Virus record (IMG/VR): IMGVR_UViG_3300017963_000231
Span: 1 to 64,000 of that record
DNA length: 64,000 nt
Reading direction: 5' to 3' (one strand)
Origin: a virus
The notes beneath the pieces are model-generated. The model was not told where the DNA came from. It made no database searches and was given only the letters and a program-made list of their open reading frames with translations. The stretch's first letter is position 1. Each line of letters opens with the position of its first letter. Below are positions 1 through 7,245 of this stretch, one piece after another. The position numbers and the translations under genes are program-made.

Positions 1-146
1 CGAGAAGTCTGGAGAAAGCCCTGGAAGTGTTCAAAAAGGATCAACAAGGGAGAAGTCTCTACAAGGTTGAGGTCAGTCAAGTGGAGCCTCTGAATGTGTG
101 TCCAGTCTGTGGCAACATGGTAGCAGATTACAATAAGGTAGAGTAG
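1..146 (+). CDS. Partial CDS, C-terminal end of an unknown zinc-ribbon protein
   Basis: The reading frame is open from the left edge to the TAG at 144-146; the start lies outside the window. The visible tail of 47 residues contains a CPVCGN knuckle near its end, half of a possible zinc ribbon. It stops one base before the ATG of the next gene, so the two are probably one operon. No function can be assigned. Confidence 0.6.
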   Translation, partial: RSLEKALEVFKKDQQGRSLYKVEVSQVEPLNVCPVCGNMVADYNKVE

Positions 147-147
147 G

Positions 148-426
148 ATGAGCGAAAATTTAAGTGCTATGCTGGAAGTAGCGGTCCCATTATGGGCCGT
201 GGAATTGAAAAACCAACCTTGGGATTATATCTTATCCCGAGCGCGTGAATGTTCTCAGGTAATTGCGGAAAAAGGGGATATCATCCTTTTCAAGTCAAAG
301 AAAAAAGGTGAATCGGCTGATGCTTTCAATCGATTGGCGGAAGGAGTAGCATGTTTATCTTTTATTCCTGGCGGTGTAACTGTTTTTGGCACGCACTATG
401 AAAATGAATATGGAGGGAAACCATGA
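148..426 (+). CDS. Hypothetical protein, 92 aa
   Basis: Starts at ATG 148 directly after the upstream TAG and overlaps the next gene at ATGA (423-426). No recognised domain. The middle is mixed-charge with a run of Lys (FKSKKKGE), and the C-terminus is Gly/Tyr rich. Position in a tight early-type operon supports a real gene. Confidence 0.7.
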   Translation: MSENLSAMLEVAVPLWAVELKNQPWDYILSRARECSQVIAEKGDIILFKSKKKGESADAFNRLAEGVACLSFIPGGVTVFGTHYENEYGGKP

Positions 427-938
427 GCGGAAAACGGGCAAAGGAAAATCGGAAACAAGGACTTGATCGGAGATCCCAAGTAAAACAACGGTTGATCGAG
501 AAGTTTAACAGGCAACAACTCCGGGCTATCAAAGAGGCTGAAAAGTGGGAAAAAGGGGAGGAGTTCGATCCCAATATTGTGATTCGAGGACTCTCAGAGG
601 CAGAGCAACTTACCATGAAAGGTCACGCAACTCCTTCAGAGATGATATTCAAGAGGCTCATTGCCAAGAGATGCGTGAGGATCGTTCAAGATGAGGAGGA
701 AGGTAAGATTCGATTGGTCCCCACCGTTTTGGGGTTGATCGTAGCTGACATCCTCCACAAGCGGTTGACAGTTATCCCCCGAAAGAAGATCAAAGTTACT
801 ACTCGGGATGATGGCGGGGCGGTTGTTTCAGGTCTCAAGAGAGGAAAGCTCTACCTTCCTGATGGAGTTGAGGCGGGGAGAGTTGATTGCTCGAAAGAAA
901 ATCAAGGCAATAAACCAAAGGAAAACCGGGATGAATAA
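423..938 (+). CDS. Hypothetical basic protein, 171 aa
   Basis: ATG 423 overlaps the upstream stop. The first 40 residues are strongly basic (GKRAKENRKQGLDRRSQVKQR), which could bind nucleic acid, and the rest is mixed charge. No recognised family. It overlaps the following gene by 8 bp. Confidence 0.7.
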   Translation: MSGKRAKENRKQGLDRRSQVKQRLIEKFNRQQLRAIKEAEKWEKGEEFDPNIVIRGLSEAEQLTMKGHATPSEMIFKRLIAKRCVRIVQDEEEGKIRLVPTVLGLIVADILHKRLTVIPRKKIKVTTRDDGGAVVSGLKRGKLYLPDGVEAGRVDCSKENQGNKPKENRDE

Positions 939-1134
939 AGATCGAATGGATGAAATCGAGAAGGAAGCTCTAAAGATGGTGAGAGATCCTGATTCGGAAT
1001 GGGCCGGATGGGATAAAGTTACTCCCCAAGATGCCCTGGATCTAATCTCGACGATCCGAAAGTTGAAAGGGGACGTGTCTTACTTCAAGAGGTGCTATGC
1101 CCATTCAGTAGAGGTCCGAAGGGAATTACGATGA
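931..1134 (+). CDS. Hypothetical protein, 67 aa
   Basis: The frame is open further upstream, but ATG 931 overlaps the previous stop in the way usual for this genome, so I choose it. The protein is acidic then basic and probably helical (MDEIEKEALKMV). It overlaps the next gene by ATGA. No known domain. Confidence 0.65.
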   Translation: MNKDRMDEIEKEALKMVRDPDSEWAGWDKVTPQDALDLISTIRKLKGDVSYFKRCYAHSVEVRRELR

Positions 1135-1349
1135 AAGAGCCAACCTATAATGAAAAAGAACGGTATCTCAATATCCGAAAAGGGAGCAAAACCGGGGTAC
1201 GGGAGCCTTCTCGGGATGACCTGAAATTTTGTGAGTATATCTATGCCAATTTTAAGGAGTGGGTAGATTCTAAAGAGGTCAGATATGAGATATATCGTGA
1301 TACCGTACCTTTTGGCGGGTTCATCATGTCTGAAGAGAAGTTTACATGA
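1131..1349 (+). CDS. Hypothetical protein, 72 aa
   Basis: ATG 1131 forms an ATGA overlap with the upstream stop. Rich in aromatic and charged residues (CEYIYANFKEWV). No family recognised. Its TGA (1347-1349) overlaps ATG 1346 of the next, frame-disturbed gene. Confidence 0.65.
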   Translation: MKEPTYNEKERYLNIRKGSKTGVREPSRDDLKFCEYIYANFKEWVDSKEVRYEIYRDTVPFGGFIMSEEKFT

Positions 1350-1467
1350 ACTGCTCATATTCCCGTGTAGTGGTTGTGGGGAAACCATTTGCCAGGAGTG
1401 TTTCAACCCCATCGACTATGATGCTATGGATATTTGCGATGACTGCTATGCGATTTATACGGAGTAA
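1346..1467 (+). CDS. Small zinc-ribbon protein, frame disturbed near the start
   Basis: Residues read in frame 1 end with CSGCGETICQECF and CDDCY, a four-cysteine pair typical of a zinc ribbon. The natural start by the overlap rule is ATG 1346 (ATGA with the upstream TGA), but that frame (MNCSYSR...) differs from the cysteine frame by one base around the CCC at 1365-1368. The only in-frame ATG is 1285, deep inside the upstream gene. Either translation starts at 1285 or one base was lost in the C run. Confidence 0.45.
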
Positions 1468-1518
1468 CCCATTATAAAATATAGTAAATAAAAAATTCAT
1501 TTTCCCTTCACTTTTTTC

Positions 1519-1547
1519 TTGACAAACGATTTTATAGGTGCTATACT
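1519..1547 (+). promoter_or_regulatory. Sigma-70 promoter, conserved class A copy 1
   Basis: TTGACA at 1519-1524, 17-bp spacer, TATACT at 1542-1547. The spacer contains TTTTATAGGTG, shared with copies at 4196, 6127, 34035 and 35630. It follows a T-rich stretch and precedes a leader containing GCAAGGCAAACGTTAAG. Confidence 0.9.
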
Positions 1548-1608
1548 AGTTTTCAAGATGGGAAAACAAAGCAAGGCAAACGTTAAGAAAAGTGAGGAGG
1601 GAAAACCA

Positions 1609-1944
1609 ATGACGAGCATAGAAAGAGCGGAAAACTGGAGGGATCAGGTGGAAATGGAACTCATAGAAACCGAAAGCCTTTTGAACATGATGCTCCATTC
1701 CAGTGAATCAACCCAAGCGGATGTGGAAAAGATGCAGGATCAGGTGGAGCGGCTTAAGCATGAGCATACTCTGGCGGACGGGGAAGTCAAGATATCCCGT
1801 CTCGAAGAGGGATTCAGGAACCTGAGCCGCAAGGAACTGACCATGCTGGCGAATCGGGAGTGGACTGACTGGAAGGTCAAGGAAGCCGCCTTACGGGTCA
1901 AGGATTGGAAGGATGAGCGCCGGTGTGAAAGGAAGGTATCGTGA
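1609..1944 (+). CDS. Hypothetical coiled-coil protein, 111 aa
   Basis: I choose ATG 1609, 7 bases after GAGGAGGG, rather than the longer frame that would translate the promoter. The sequence is almost wholly helical and charged, with heptad-like spacing (VEMELIETESLLNMM). First gene after promoter copy 1. No known domain. Confidence 0.75.
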   Translation: MTSIERAENWRDQVEMELIETESLLNMMLHSSESTQADVEKMQDQVERLKHEHTLADGEVKISRLEEGFRNLSRKELTMLANREWTDWKVKEAALRVKDWKDERRCERKVS

Positions 1945-2090
1945 TGAAAACCATAAAATGCCGGAATCCGGAGTGTACTTTTAACCTGATTATCGATGAC
2001 CGTCAAGGCGTGATCCGGTGCCCCAAGTGCAAAACCCAACATGACCTTTCCACCGTGAACGTTGGAAGTCAAAAAACAAAAGTGAGGTAA
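1944..2090 (+). CDS. Small zinc-ribbon protein, 48 aa
   Basis: ATG 1944 overlaps the upstream TGA. The pattern is C-x4-C (CRNPEC), a 14-residue beta-like stretch, then CPKC, a classic two-knuckle zinc ribbon. The protein resembles the small Com-like/zinc-ribbon proteins of phages but is too short to name. Confidence 0.65.
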   Translation: MKTIKCRNPECTFNLIIDDRQGVIRCPKCKTQHDLSTVNVGSQKTKVR

Positions 2091-2096
2091 GATACC

Positions 2097-2570
2097 ATGA
2101 TGGAATGGCATATCCCCTCAATAGAGGAACTGAGAGACGTTTACGGAGTGGAAGTGGATTTTATCCCGGAGAGTAATGTTGCTATCGTGGTGGCGAACAA
2201 GGAAACAAAGAAAGTAGAGTTCTTGGAAATCGATTACTCGAAGATCGGCCTATCGAGCATTCAGCCTCAAGGATTCCATTTCCAGGATGATCTAAGTAAA
2301 ATGGAATCCTTTTTCGGGCCGTCAGGATGCCCCACAAGTGATGATATTGCGTGGGTCAGAGGTTTCAAGTTCAAGCACGATTCTTACCCCGATGAAATCA
2401 AAGTAAAAGTTGCCGGTATTCTGGCCGTGTTGGTCAAGGATTCCGCTGATGCTTTCAGGATTGCCGAGGCTTTTGCAAGGTATGCACGAATTAAGGGAAA
2501 CTCGGCGGATACTTACGCGGCAATGGCCTTTTATTTCCAGGCTCGGAATTTGATTGCGAAGGGGGATTAA
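2097..2570 (+). CDS. Hypothetical protein, 157 aa
   Basis: ATG 2097 (or 2100) lies 10 bases after GTGAGG. Acidic protein with a helical C-terminal half (DAFRIAEAFARYARIKG). No recognised domain. Sits between the zinc ribbon and a small basic protein in the same transcription unit. Confidence 0.7.
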   Translation: MMEWHIPSIEELRDVYGVEVDFIPESNVAIVVANKETKKVEFLEIDYSKIGLSSIQPQGFHFQDDLSKMESFFGPSGCPTSDDIAWVRGFKFKHDSYPDEIKVKVAGILAVLVKDSADAFRIAEAFARYARIKGNSADTYAAMAFYFQARNLIAKGD

Positions 2571-2571
2571 A

Positions 2572-2862
2572 TTGAGTGAGAATGCAAAAGAAAACCTTGA
2601 GTTATCTCTGAAAGTTAACTTTCTGGAAGAGCTATTCGGGGACAAAGCCAAGACTACTGAGCATGATATGATGAGGGCTCGCAAGTTGCTCCAAAAGCAT
2701 CCCGTTCATTCAACCCGAGTTAAGAAAGTTGCTTTGATGGCTTCCCGGATAACACATCCAGATAAAGCCTTCCGCCGGGCAAAAGCCTTTGAATTCATGG
2801 GATTACCGGAAGGGAAGAAAATCATGGTTGAAAAATGCTGGGAGCTATTGGGGAATTTATGA
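2572..2862 (+). CDS. Hypothetical protein, 96 aa, TTG start
   Basis: The start is TTG 2572, set by AGGGGG at 2560-2565; an upstream in-frame TTG at 2554 lacks a ribosome site. The protein is Lys/Glu rich and helical (RMARKLLQKHP-like composition). It overlaps the transglycosylase start by 4 bp. No known family. Confidence 0.65.
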   Translation: MSENAKENLELSLKVNFLEELFGDKAKTTEHDMMRARKLLQKHPVHSTRVKKVALMASRITHPDKAFRRAKAFEFMGLPEGKKIMVEKCWELLGNL

Positions 2863-3653
2863 TGAGAAAGGGACAGAGGAATTTTTTTGTATTTTTAGTC
2901 ATGTGTTTGGGCCTTCTCCTTACGGGGGATAGCCCTTCTCATGCGGAGCGCCAGTGTGAGCCGCTGATTGTGGAGAAGAAGGTGGTGGAGGAAGTGCTAG
3001 TATGCCCGGTGTGCTCCCTTCCAAAACCCTGCTTTTGGGCCAACGTAGCTCCTTCTGAGGCCGTGAAACTAGTAGAGGGGGCCATTACCTATCTTGATAC
3101 CGAGAAGAGGTATTTCAGGGGGAGGAAGCAAGCTCCAATCCTGAGTAAAAAAACCCGGAGGTACTATGCTTCTCGGATTGTGATGGAGTGCTACCGTCGG
3201 CAGATTGATCCTATTCGATTCACGGCTTTGATCTGGATCGAATCAGGGTTTAACCATAAGGCTCGATCTCATGCCGGGGCTAGAGGATTATGTCAAATCA
3301 TGCCTTTTTGGGTAGGGTATGGCGGTGAGCATCTTGATTTGGCTCGAATAGAGCATCCAGATTCCTGGCAAGTGGAGGATCTTTACGATCCGGATACCAA
3401 CATTTACCTTGGGGTTGAGATACTCCATTATTATCTGAAACAACGGAAAGGGAATTTCCGGAGGGCTATGGCTTCTTATAACGGGAGTTTGGGTTGGTCT
3501 TGGTATCCGAATATGGTTGATCGGGTGTATCGTGATCTCCTGAAGCAAGGATTCATCCCCGGTGATTACGATGAATTTACCCTGGAATTGGGGTACGATA
3601 CTGATTATTCAATATGGAGTAGGTTTAGCCCTTACGCTATTCCCGGCCCATAA
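2859..3653 (+). CDS. Exported lytic transglycosylase (SLT domain), 264 aa
   Basis: Cleaves peptidoglycan glycan strands. Residues 1-29 form a Sec signal peptide: basic start, hydrophobic core FFVFLVMCLGLLLTG, likely cut after SHA. The SLT fold is visible at about residues 120-215, with the catalytic glutamate in ALIWIESGFNHKARS followed by GARGLCQIMP and a later NGS. ATG 2859/2862 follows TTGGGGA. Because it carries a signal peptide it would reach the periplasm without a holin. It stands next to an exported nuclease and far from the tail genes, so it may serve lysis rather than entry. Family assignment is firm; role is inference. Confidence 0.85.
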   Translation: MMRKGQRNFFVFLVMCLGLLLTGDSPSHAERQCEPLIVEKKVVEEVLVCPVCSLPKPCFWANVAPSEAVKLVEGAITYLDTEKRYFRGRKQAPILSKKTRRYYASRIVMECYRRQIDPIRFTALIWIESGFNHKARSHAGARGLCQIMPFWVGYGGEHLDLARIEHPDSWQVEDLYDPDTNIYLGVEILHYYLKQRKGNFRRAMASYNGSLGWSWYPNMVDRVYRDLLKQGFIPGDYDEFTLELGYDTDYSIWSRFSPYAIPGP

Positions 3654-3663
3654 GGAGGAGAAA

Positions 3664-4113
3664 ATGAAGGATTTTGCGATTAGGGTTTTAGTAGGGACGG
3701 TGCTTTTCATTGTGGTAGGGGGGATATTTACATTTTTACTCATCCCTCTCTTTATTCACATTCCTAATGCTGAGGCTTCAAGCCGAAATCGGGATTACCC
3801 CGACCGGGAGTATGATGCCACCATTACCCGGTGGATCGATGGGGATTCAGCTATTGTAGATATCAAAGTGGGGCTTGGGATATGGCTTCACGATCAACAT
3901 TTAAGGCTGAATCGAGTTGATACGCCGGAACGGGGGGAAGAGGACTATCAGGAGGCCACTAAGGTATCCATGAGGGTTTGCAGTCCCGGAAGAGCGTACC
4001 CAATCCAGGTGCTCGGGAAAGACAAGTACGGAAGGTGGGTTGTGGAAATGACCTGTGTAGGGGTAAACCTGAATGATTCTCTCATTCAACGGGGATGGGA
4101 GTATGAGAAGTAG
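3664..4113 (+). CDS. Membrane-anchored or secreted SNase-like nuclease, 149 aa
   Basis: Start ATG 3664 follows AAGGAGG at 3652-3658. Residues 5-30 are a hydrophobic segment (VLVGTVLFIVVGGIFTFLLI) that is either a signal peptide or an anchor. The remainder matches the staphylococcal nuclease fold: DGDSAIVDI, RLNRVDTPE and GKDKYGRWV, with the Arg and Asp/Glu positions expected for Ca-dependent phosphodiester cleavage. Directly after the exported transglycosylase and before a strong terminator, so the two end one operon. It may degrade host or competing DNA outside the cytoplasm, which is inference. Confidence 0.8.
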   Translation: MKDFAIRVLVGTVLFIVVGGIFTFLLIPLFIHIPNAEASSRNRDYPDREYDATITRWIDGDSAIVDIKVGLGIWLHDQHLRLNRVDTPERGEEDYQEATKVSMRVCSPGRAYPIQVLGKDKYGRWVVEMTCVGVNLNDSLIQRGWEYEK

Positions 4114-4153
4114 TAAACCCTGCATTCTTCGATGCCTATTAGTGTAGGGTTGA

Positions 4154-4183
4154 TTTAGGGAGCATCGGGCTCCCTAAATTTTT
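4154..4183 (+). terminator. Rho-independent terminator
   Basis: Perfect 10-bp stem TTTAGGGAGC (4154-4163) with GCTCCCTAAA (4169-4178), loop ATCGG, followed by five T. Ends the transglycosylase/nuclease operon just before promoter copy 2. Confidence 0.9.
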
Positions 4184-4195
4184 CTCATTTTTTTC

Positions 4196-4224
4196 TTGAC
4201 AAACGATTTTATAGGTGCTATACT
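4196..4224 (+). promoter_or_regulatory. Sigma-70 promoter, conserved class A copy 2
   Basis: TTGACA 4196-4201, 17-bp spacer identical to copy 1, TATACT 4219-4224. The leader repeats CAAGGCAAGCGTTAAG before an AAGGAGGG site. Confidence 0.9.
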
Positions 4225-4285
4225 AGTTTTCAAGATGGGAAATGGAAACAAGGCAAGCGTTAAGAAAGACAAGGAGGGAAACAAA

Positions 4286-4501
4286 ATGGAATTCATGATC
4301 ACCGCCAAGATAGTTCACGAAACCCCGAAAGCGGTCCTCGCGGTAACCAACGTGGAAGCCAAGAACGACGGGACTTTTGAGTGTCTGGAAAACAAGGTTT
4401 GGCTCCCGAAAAGCCAGATCAAGTTGGAGCCCGGCTGGGAGAAAGGCAAGAAAACCATAATTGAACTTCCTGAGTGGCTGATAAACGCCAAGGGGCTCTA
4501 A
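4286..4501 (+). CDS. Hypothetical protein, 71 aa
   Basis: ATG 4286 follows AAGGAGGG at 4271-4278. Predicted beta-rich (ITAKIVHETPKAVLAVTNVE), possibly a small OB- or SH3-like fold, and ends in LPEWLINAKGL. First gene after promoter copy 2. Function unknown. Confidence 0.75.
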   Translation: MEFMITAKIVHETPKAVLAVTNVEAKNDGTFECLENKVWLPKSQIKLEPGWEKGKKTIIELPEWLINAKGL

Positions 4502-4513
4502 GGAGGGATGACC

Positions 4514-5008
4514 ATGGAATTCAACGAAATCATGTTTAAGCTCCAAACTCTGGATGAATCTATCGATGAACTGGATGGGGACATTCAGCATGCCATCGAT
4601 TTTGAGGATGGATCACATCTCCCTATGATCGAGATGATGAACGCCATGCTCAAGCAGAAAGCGGAACTTGTGGAGGCTCTGAAGGGCATGGATGAGAAGC
4701 CTTCTCAGGCCGTTCAGGAGTGGACTGAGGCGAAGATAGTGAAACTCTTGGATACCATGCCCAAGAATCAGCTTCACCGGCCCTTAAAACGCCTTTGGGA
4801 TCGTCAGACGGCGGATGAGCAAGATTGCTGGGGAGCCCATCATCAAAACGGTATCGGTTTCAACAAGCATGATGCAAAATTCGCCGGGGCCATGGTTACG
4901 TGGTGGGGGCATAAGGGCTTTTTCTCCCCGAAACAAGAGAAGGCCATTCGGACCATGCTCAAGAAGTACCGTCGCCAGTTAACGGAAATCGCGAATGAGG
5001 GGGTGTGA
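4514..5008 (+). CDS. Hypothetical protein, 164 aa
   Basis: ATG 4514 is 7 bases after AAGGAGGG; ATG 4508 is too close. N-terminal half is acidic and helical; the C-terminal half has Trp/His-rich segments (CWGAHHQNGIGFNKHDAKF) and ends helical and basic. No family recognised. It overlaps the next start by ATGA. Confidence 0.7.
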   Translation: MEFNEIMFKLQTLDESIDELDGDIQHAIDFEDGSHLPMIEMMNAMLKQKAELVEALKGMDEKPSQAVQEWTEAKIVKLLDTMPKNQLHRPLKRLWDRQTADEQDCWGAHHQNGIGFNKHDAKFAGAMVTWWGHKGFFSPKQEKAIRTMLKKYRRQLTEIANEGV

Positions 5009-5238
5009 TGAGTAAACTCCTCAAAGCCGCGAAGAGTGACCCTAAGATGATTGTGTTCATAGTAAATAAGGGGGGAAAGTTTACTTACATGATCAAGGTG
5101 GGGAATGCGATTACTCTTTGCAAAGGATCCTCCGGGTATGCTCGAAGGACGGATGCGGTAAAGGAAGCCAAAAGAATAATCAACAAATTCCGGAATATGC
5201 AAGATGATGATATTGCGATTCTGGAGATGGAGGAGTGA
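5008..5238 (+). CDS. Hypothetical basic protein, 76 aa
   Basis: ATG 5008 overlaps the upstream TGA; a GTG at 5005 is possible. Lys-rich with a short beta stretch (MIVFIVNKGGKFTYMIKVG). No domain recognised. Confidence 0.65.
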   Translation: MSKLLKAAKSDPKMIVFIVNKGGKFTYMIKVGNAITLCKGSSGYARRTDAVKEAKRIINKFRNMQDDDIAILEMEE

Positions 5239-5239
5239 G

Positions 5240-5434
5240 ATGCCGAAATATTTAGTGATGGATGGTGTAACGGGAAAGACTGCCCTTCGCGTAAGTGGTA
5301 TCGATAAGATAGCAATCGTGGAATCTGAAACGCCGACTAAGGCTTTGGAGATTCTGGAAAAGGGGCCAGAAGCCCTAACCAAAGTCCTGATGGATGAGGA
5401 TTCAATGCTGATCAGGGTCGATACCCCGGAGTGA
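5240..5434 (+). CDS. Hypothetical protein, 64 aa
   Basis: ATG 5240 lies after GGAGGAG at 5229-5235, overlapping the upstream stop region. Acidic; no domain recognised. A 36-nt mini-ORF (5439-5474) with its own ATG lies between this gene and the HD hydrolase and overlaps the latter's start. Confidence 0.65.
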   Translation: MPKYLVMDGVTGKTALRVSGIDKIAIVESETPTKALEILEKGPEALTKVLMDEDSMLIRVDTPE

Positions 5435-5470
5435 AAAAATGAAATCTGATGATAATAATGAGGAGGTAAC

Positions 5471-5965
5471 ATGAATTTTGTGTTAAAAGCGGTTGAAATA
5501 GCTCATGAGGTTTACGATGAATCGACCTTGATTCATGCTCATCGAGTAGCCCTCCCGTTTTGGCAGTGGGGACAGGTCAGGAATCTTCAGAGCGGGTCCG
5601 TTCCAGGAAAGATTTTGCAGATTATACCGTCATTGGTTTACACTACGGTAGCAATCCTGCATGACGTGATCGAGGATGATCCTGACTGGACTCCCTCTCG
5701 TTTGGAGAAGGTGGGATTCGATGATACCGTGATCGATGCGGTAGTTCTCCTGACTCGGGCTAAGGGAGAGGAGTATGAATCTTACATCGGAGGGGTATTG
5801 ACAAATGATATCGCTCGAACGGTTAAGCTGGCGGATATCAATGACAATCTTTGGGGTAGATTAGAAGCCCCGAAACCCTCCCTTAAAAAACGCTATCTGA
5901 AAGCGGAGAAGGTACTGATCTATGGGAAAACCATTTCACGGAACTCGGAAAGTAAAGAAAACTAA
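5471..5965 (+). CDS. SpoT/Mesh1-like HD phosphohydrolase, 164 aa
   Basis: Likely hydrolyses (p)ppGpp or a related nucleotide. The HD-domain signature is complete: H24 in IHAHRV, H64-D65 in AILHDVIEDD, and D122 in VKLADINDN, with the small all-helical size of stand-alone alarmone hydrolases. There is no synthetase or TGS/ACT domain. Start ATG 5471 follows GAGGAGG. The gene belongs to a run of small host-takeover-type genes. MazG-unrelated HD nucleotidases are the main alternative; the substrate is inference. Confidence 0.75.
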   Translation: MNFVLKAVEIAHEVYDESTLIHAHRVALPFWQWGQVRNLQSGSVPGKILQIIPSLVYTTVAILHDVIEDDPDWTPSRLEKVGFDDTVIDAVVLLTRAKGEEYESYIGGVLTNDIARTVKLADINDNLWGRLEAPKPSLKKRYLKAEKVLIYGKTISRNSESKEN

Positions 5966-6095
5966 GAGGATATGCCTCTCTTGTGAGCGTTCTTTCATGT
6001 CTACTGGAATAGGTAACCGGGTATGTCGCAAGTGCAAGGAGCGGAGTGAGTACAACACGGGCTATGAAGATGTTAGTTATCATCGAACCCGTTGA
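5922..6095 (+). CDS. Small zinc-finger protein, 57 aa
   Basis: ATG 5922 lies inside the end of the HD hydrolase gene in another frame. The pattern ICLSCERSF then VCRKCKE gives two CxxC knuckles, flanked by a basic N-terminus (RKVKKTKR). Compact nucleic-acid-binding type. No ribosome site stands out, so translation may be coupled to the upstream gene. Confidence 0.6.
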   Translation: MGKPFHGTRKVKKTKRICLSCERSFMSTGIGNRVCRKCKERSEYNTGYEDVSYHRTR

Positions 6096-6126
6096 TAAAT
6101 AAAAGGAAAGATTTTTCATTTTTTTC

Positions 6127-6155
6127 TTGACAAACGTTTTTATAGGTGTTATACT
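6127..6155 (+). promoter_or_regulatory. Sigma-70 promoter, conserved class A copy 3
   Basis: TTGACA 6127-6132, 17-bp spacer with TTTTTATAGGTG, TATACT 6150-6155, preceded by the same T-rich run as copies 2 and 4. Confidence 0.9.
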
Positions 6156-6201
6156 AGTTTTTAAGATGGAGCAAGGCAAAAACAAAATGGAGGGAAACAA
6201 A

Positions 6202-6462
6202 ATGAAAAACGCATTTACCAAATGGTTCGAGACTTTCTTAGAGGAAAAGAATCTCCCCCTCGCGTCCTGGGAGATTGAGGATGAATCGGGGATGGTTCAC
6301 TTCATCGACTCGGAAGTGGTGATCGAGGCCATCAAGGCGGCTCCGGCTTCCGAGCAAGCTCAGATCAAAGACGTGATCGTGAAAATCGATTTCGCCAATG
6401 GTGACGTAAACCACTTTTTCGGCCACCTTGCCAAAGGACTCGTGGCCAACTTCGGAGGGTAA
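6202..6462 (+). CDS. Hypothetical acidic protein, 86 aa
   Basis: ATG 6202 follows GGAGGG at 6189-6194. Acidic, helical at both ends (KNAFTKWFETFLEEKN). First gene after promoter copy 3. No recognised family. Confidence 0.75.
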   Translation: MKNAFTKWFETFLEEKNLPLASWEIEDESGMVHFIDSEVVIEAIKAAPASEQAQIKDVIVKIDFANGDVNHFFGHLAKGLVANFGG

Positions 6463-6466
6463 GGCA

Positions 6467-6718
6467 ATGCAGGATGTGAAAATCAGCGGGTGTGTAGGGG
6501 ACTTTGTGGCTAGTAATGATCCGGGTACGGTCGGAAAGACCGATGAACACATACTGGCCGAGTTCCTGGAGACTGCGGATATCCCGACCATGAGGAAGGA
6601 TATTTCCAAGGTAGAGAATCTTCTCTGGCTTTCGCGAAACATCAAGATCAGAAACAAAGTCCCGTCCCATGTGATGGTGGCCTTGGTTCATTGCCTTCGG
6701 GCTTCCAGGGGGGAGTAA
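6467..6718 (+). CDS. Hypothetical protein, 83 aa
   Basis: ATG 6467, four bases after the upstream stop, with GGAGGG inside the preceding gene's end. Mostly helical; no motif recognised. Confidence 0.7.
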   Translation: MQDVKISGCVGDFVASNDPGTVGKTDEHILAEFLETADIPTMRKDISKVENLLWLSRNIKIRNKVPSHVMVALVHCLRASRGE

Positions 6719-6722
6719 TATA

Positions 6723-6842
6723 TTGACGGAAACAATGGATGGCGTGGTAGCTCAGGCTCGGGCGGAAATCGAATCTTACATGAGTAAAATTTCTTTCTCG
6801 GGATCTACGGAAATTCCGGTATTACCTGGAGGAGACGAATGA
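6723..6842 (+). CDS. Small hypothetical protein, 39 aa, TTG start
   Basis: TTG 6723 lies 7 bases after AGGGGGGAG (6707-6715); ATG 6735 is the in-frame alternative. Its TGA overlaps the next gene's ATG. Short, with a Ser-rich middle and ending PGGDE. Supported mainly by spacing and ribosome site. Confidence 0.5.
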   Translation: MTETMDGVVAQARAEIESYMSKISFSGSTEIPVLPGGDE

Positions 6843-7240
6843 TTATGACCAAACCAAAATCCGAAATAAGCATCCCCAAAATCTTAGAGGAAGTTGGGGT
6901 CAAAATTAGGAGAGAGAAGAACGCTCGGCAGGGTGAGAGGTTTTGTATGCTCGGGTTGAATTTCATGAAATATGCCGAATCACATACCTTTCCTCATGCT
7001 CCGGTAGAAGTACATAGAATGGTCGTGTTTTCTATGTTGGCAAGTACCGTTACGCAAAAAGGCAATGTTCTCTATGCCAATATTCCAAAGGAGGTTCTTG
7101 ATGCGATTGACGCGGAAATTGAGGCTGAAGGTGTGGATGAGAAACCAAAAGGATCGTCTGATTGTAAGTATTGTGACTCCCCAACTTGCGGCCTTGCGGG
7201 TTCCTGCGGGGGAGATAAACCGACTGATGAGGAGGAGTAA
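6839..7240 (+). CDS. Hypothetical protein with Cys-rich tail, 133 aa
   Basis: ATG 6839 follows TGGAGGAG. The first 100 residues are helical; the tail has CKYCDSPTCGLAGSC, four cysteines in 15 residues that may bind zinc, then ends acidic. No known family. Confidence 0.7.
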   Translation: MIMTKPKSEISIPKILEEVGVKIRREKNARQGERFCMLGLNFMKYAESHTFPHAPVEVHRMVVFSMLASTVTQKGNVLYANIPKEVLDAIDAEIEAEGVDEKPKGSSDCKYCDSPTCGLAGSCGGDKPTDEEE

Positions 7241-7245
7241 GTAAA

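Noticed and set aside
1519-1608. Extended N-terminus translating the promoter (MTNDFIGAIL...), also at 4196 and 6127
   Set aside because: The same peptide arises because the same promoter DNA is repeated; strong ribosome sites lie further downstream.
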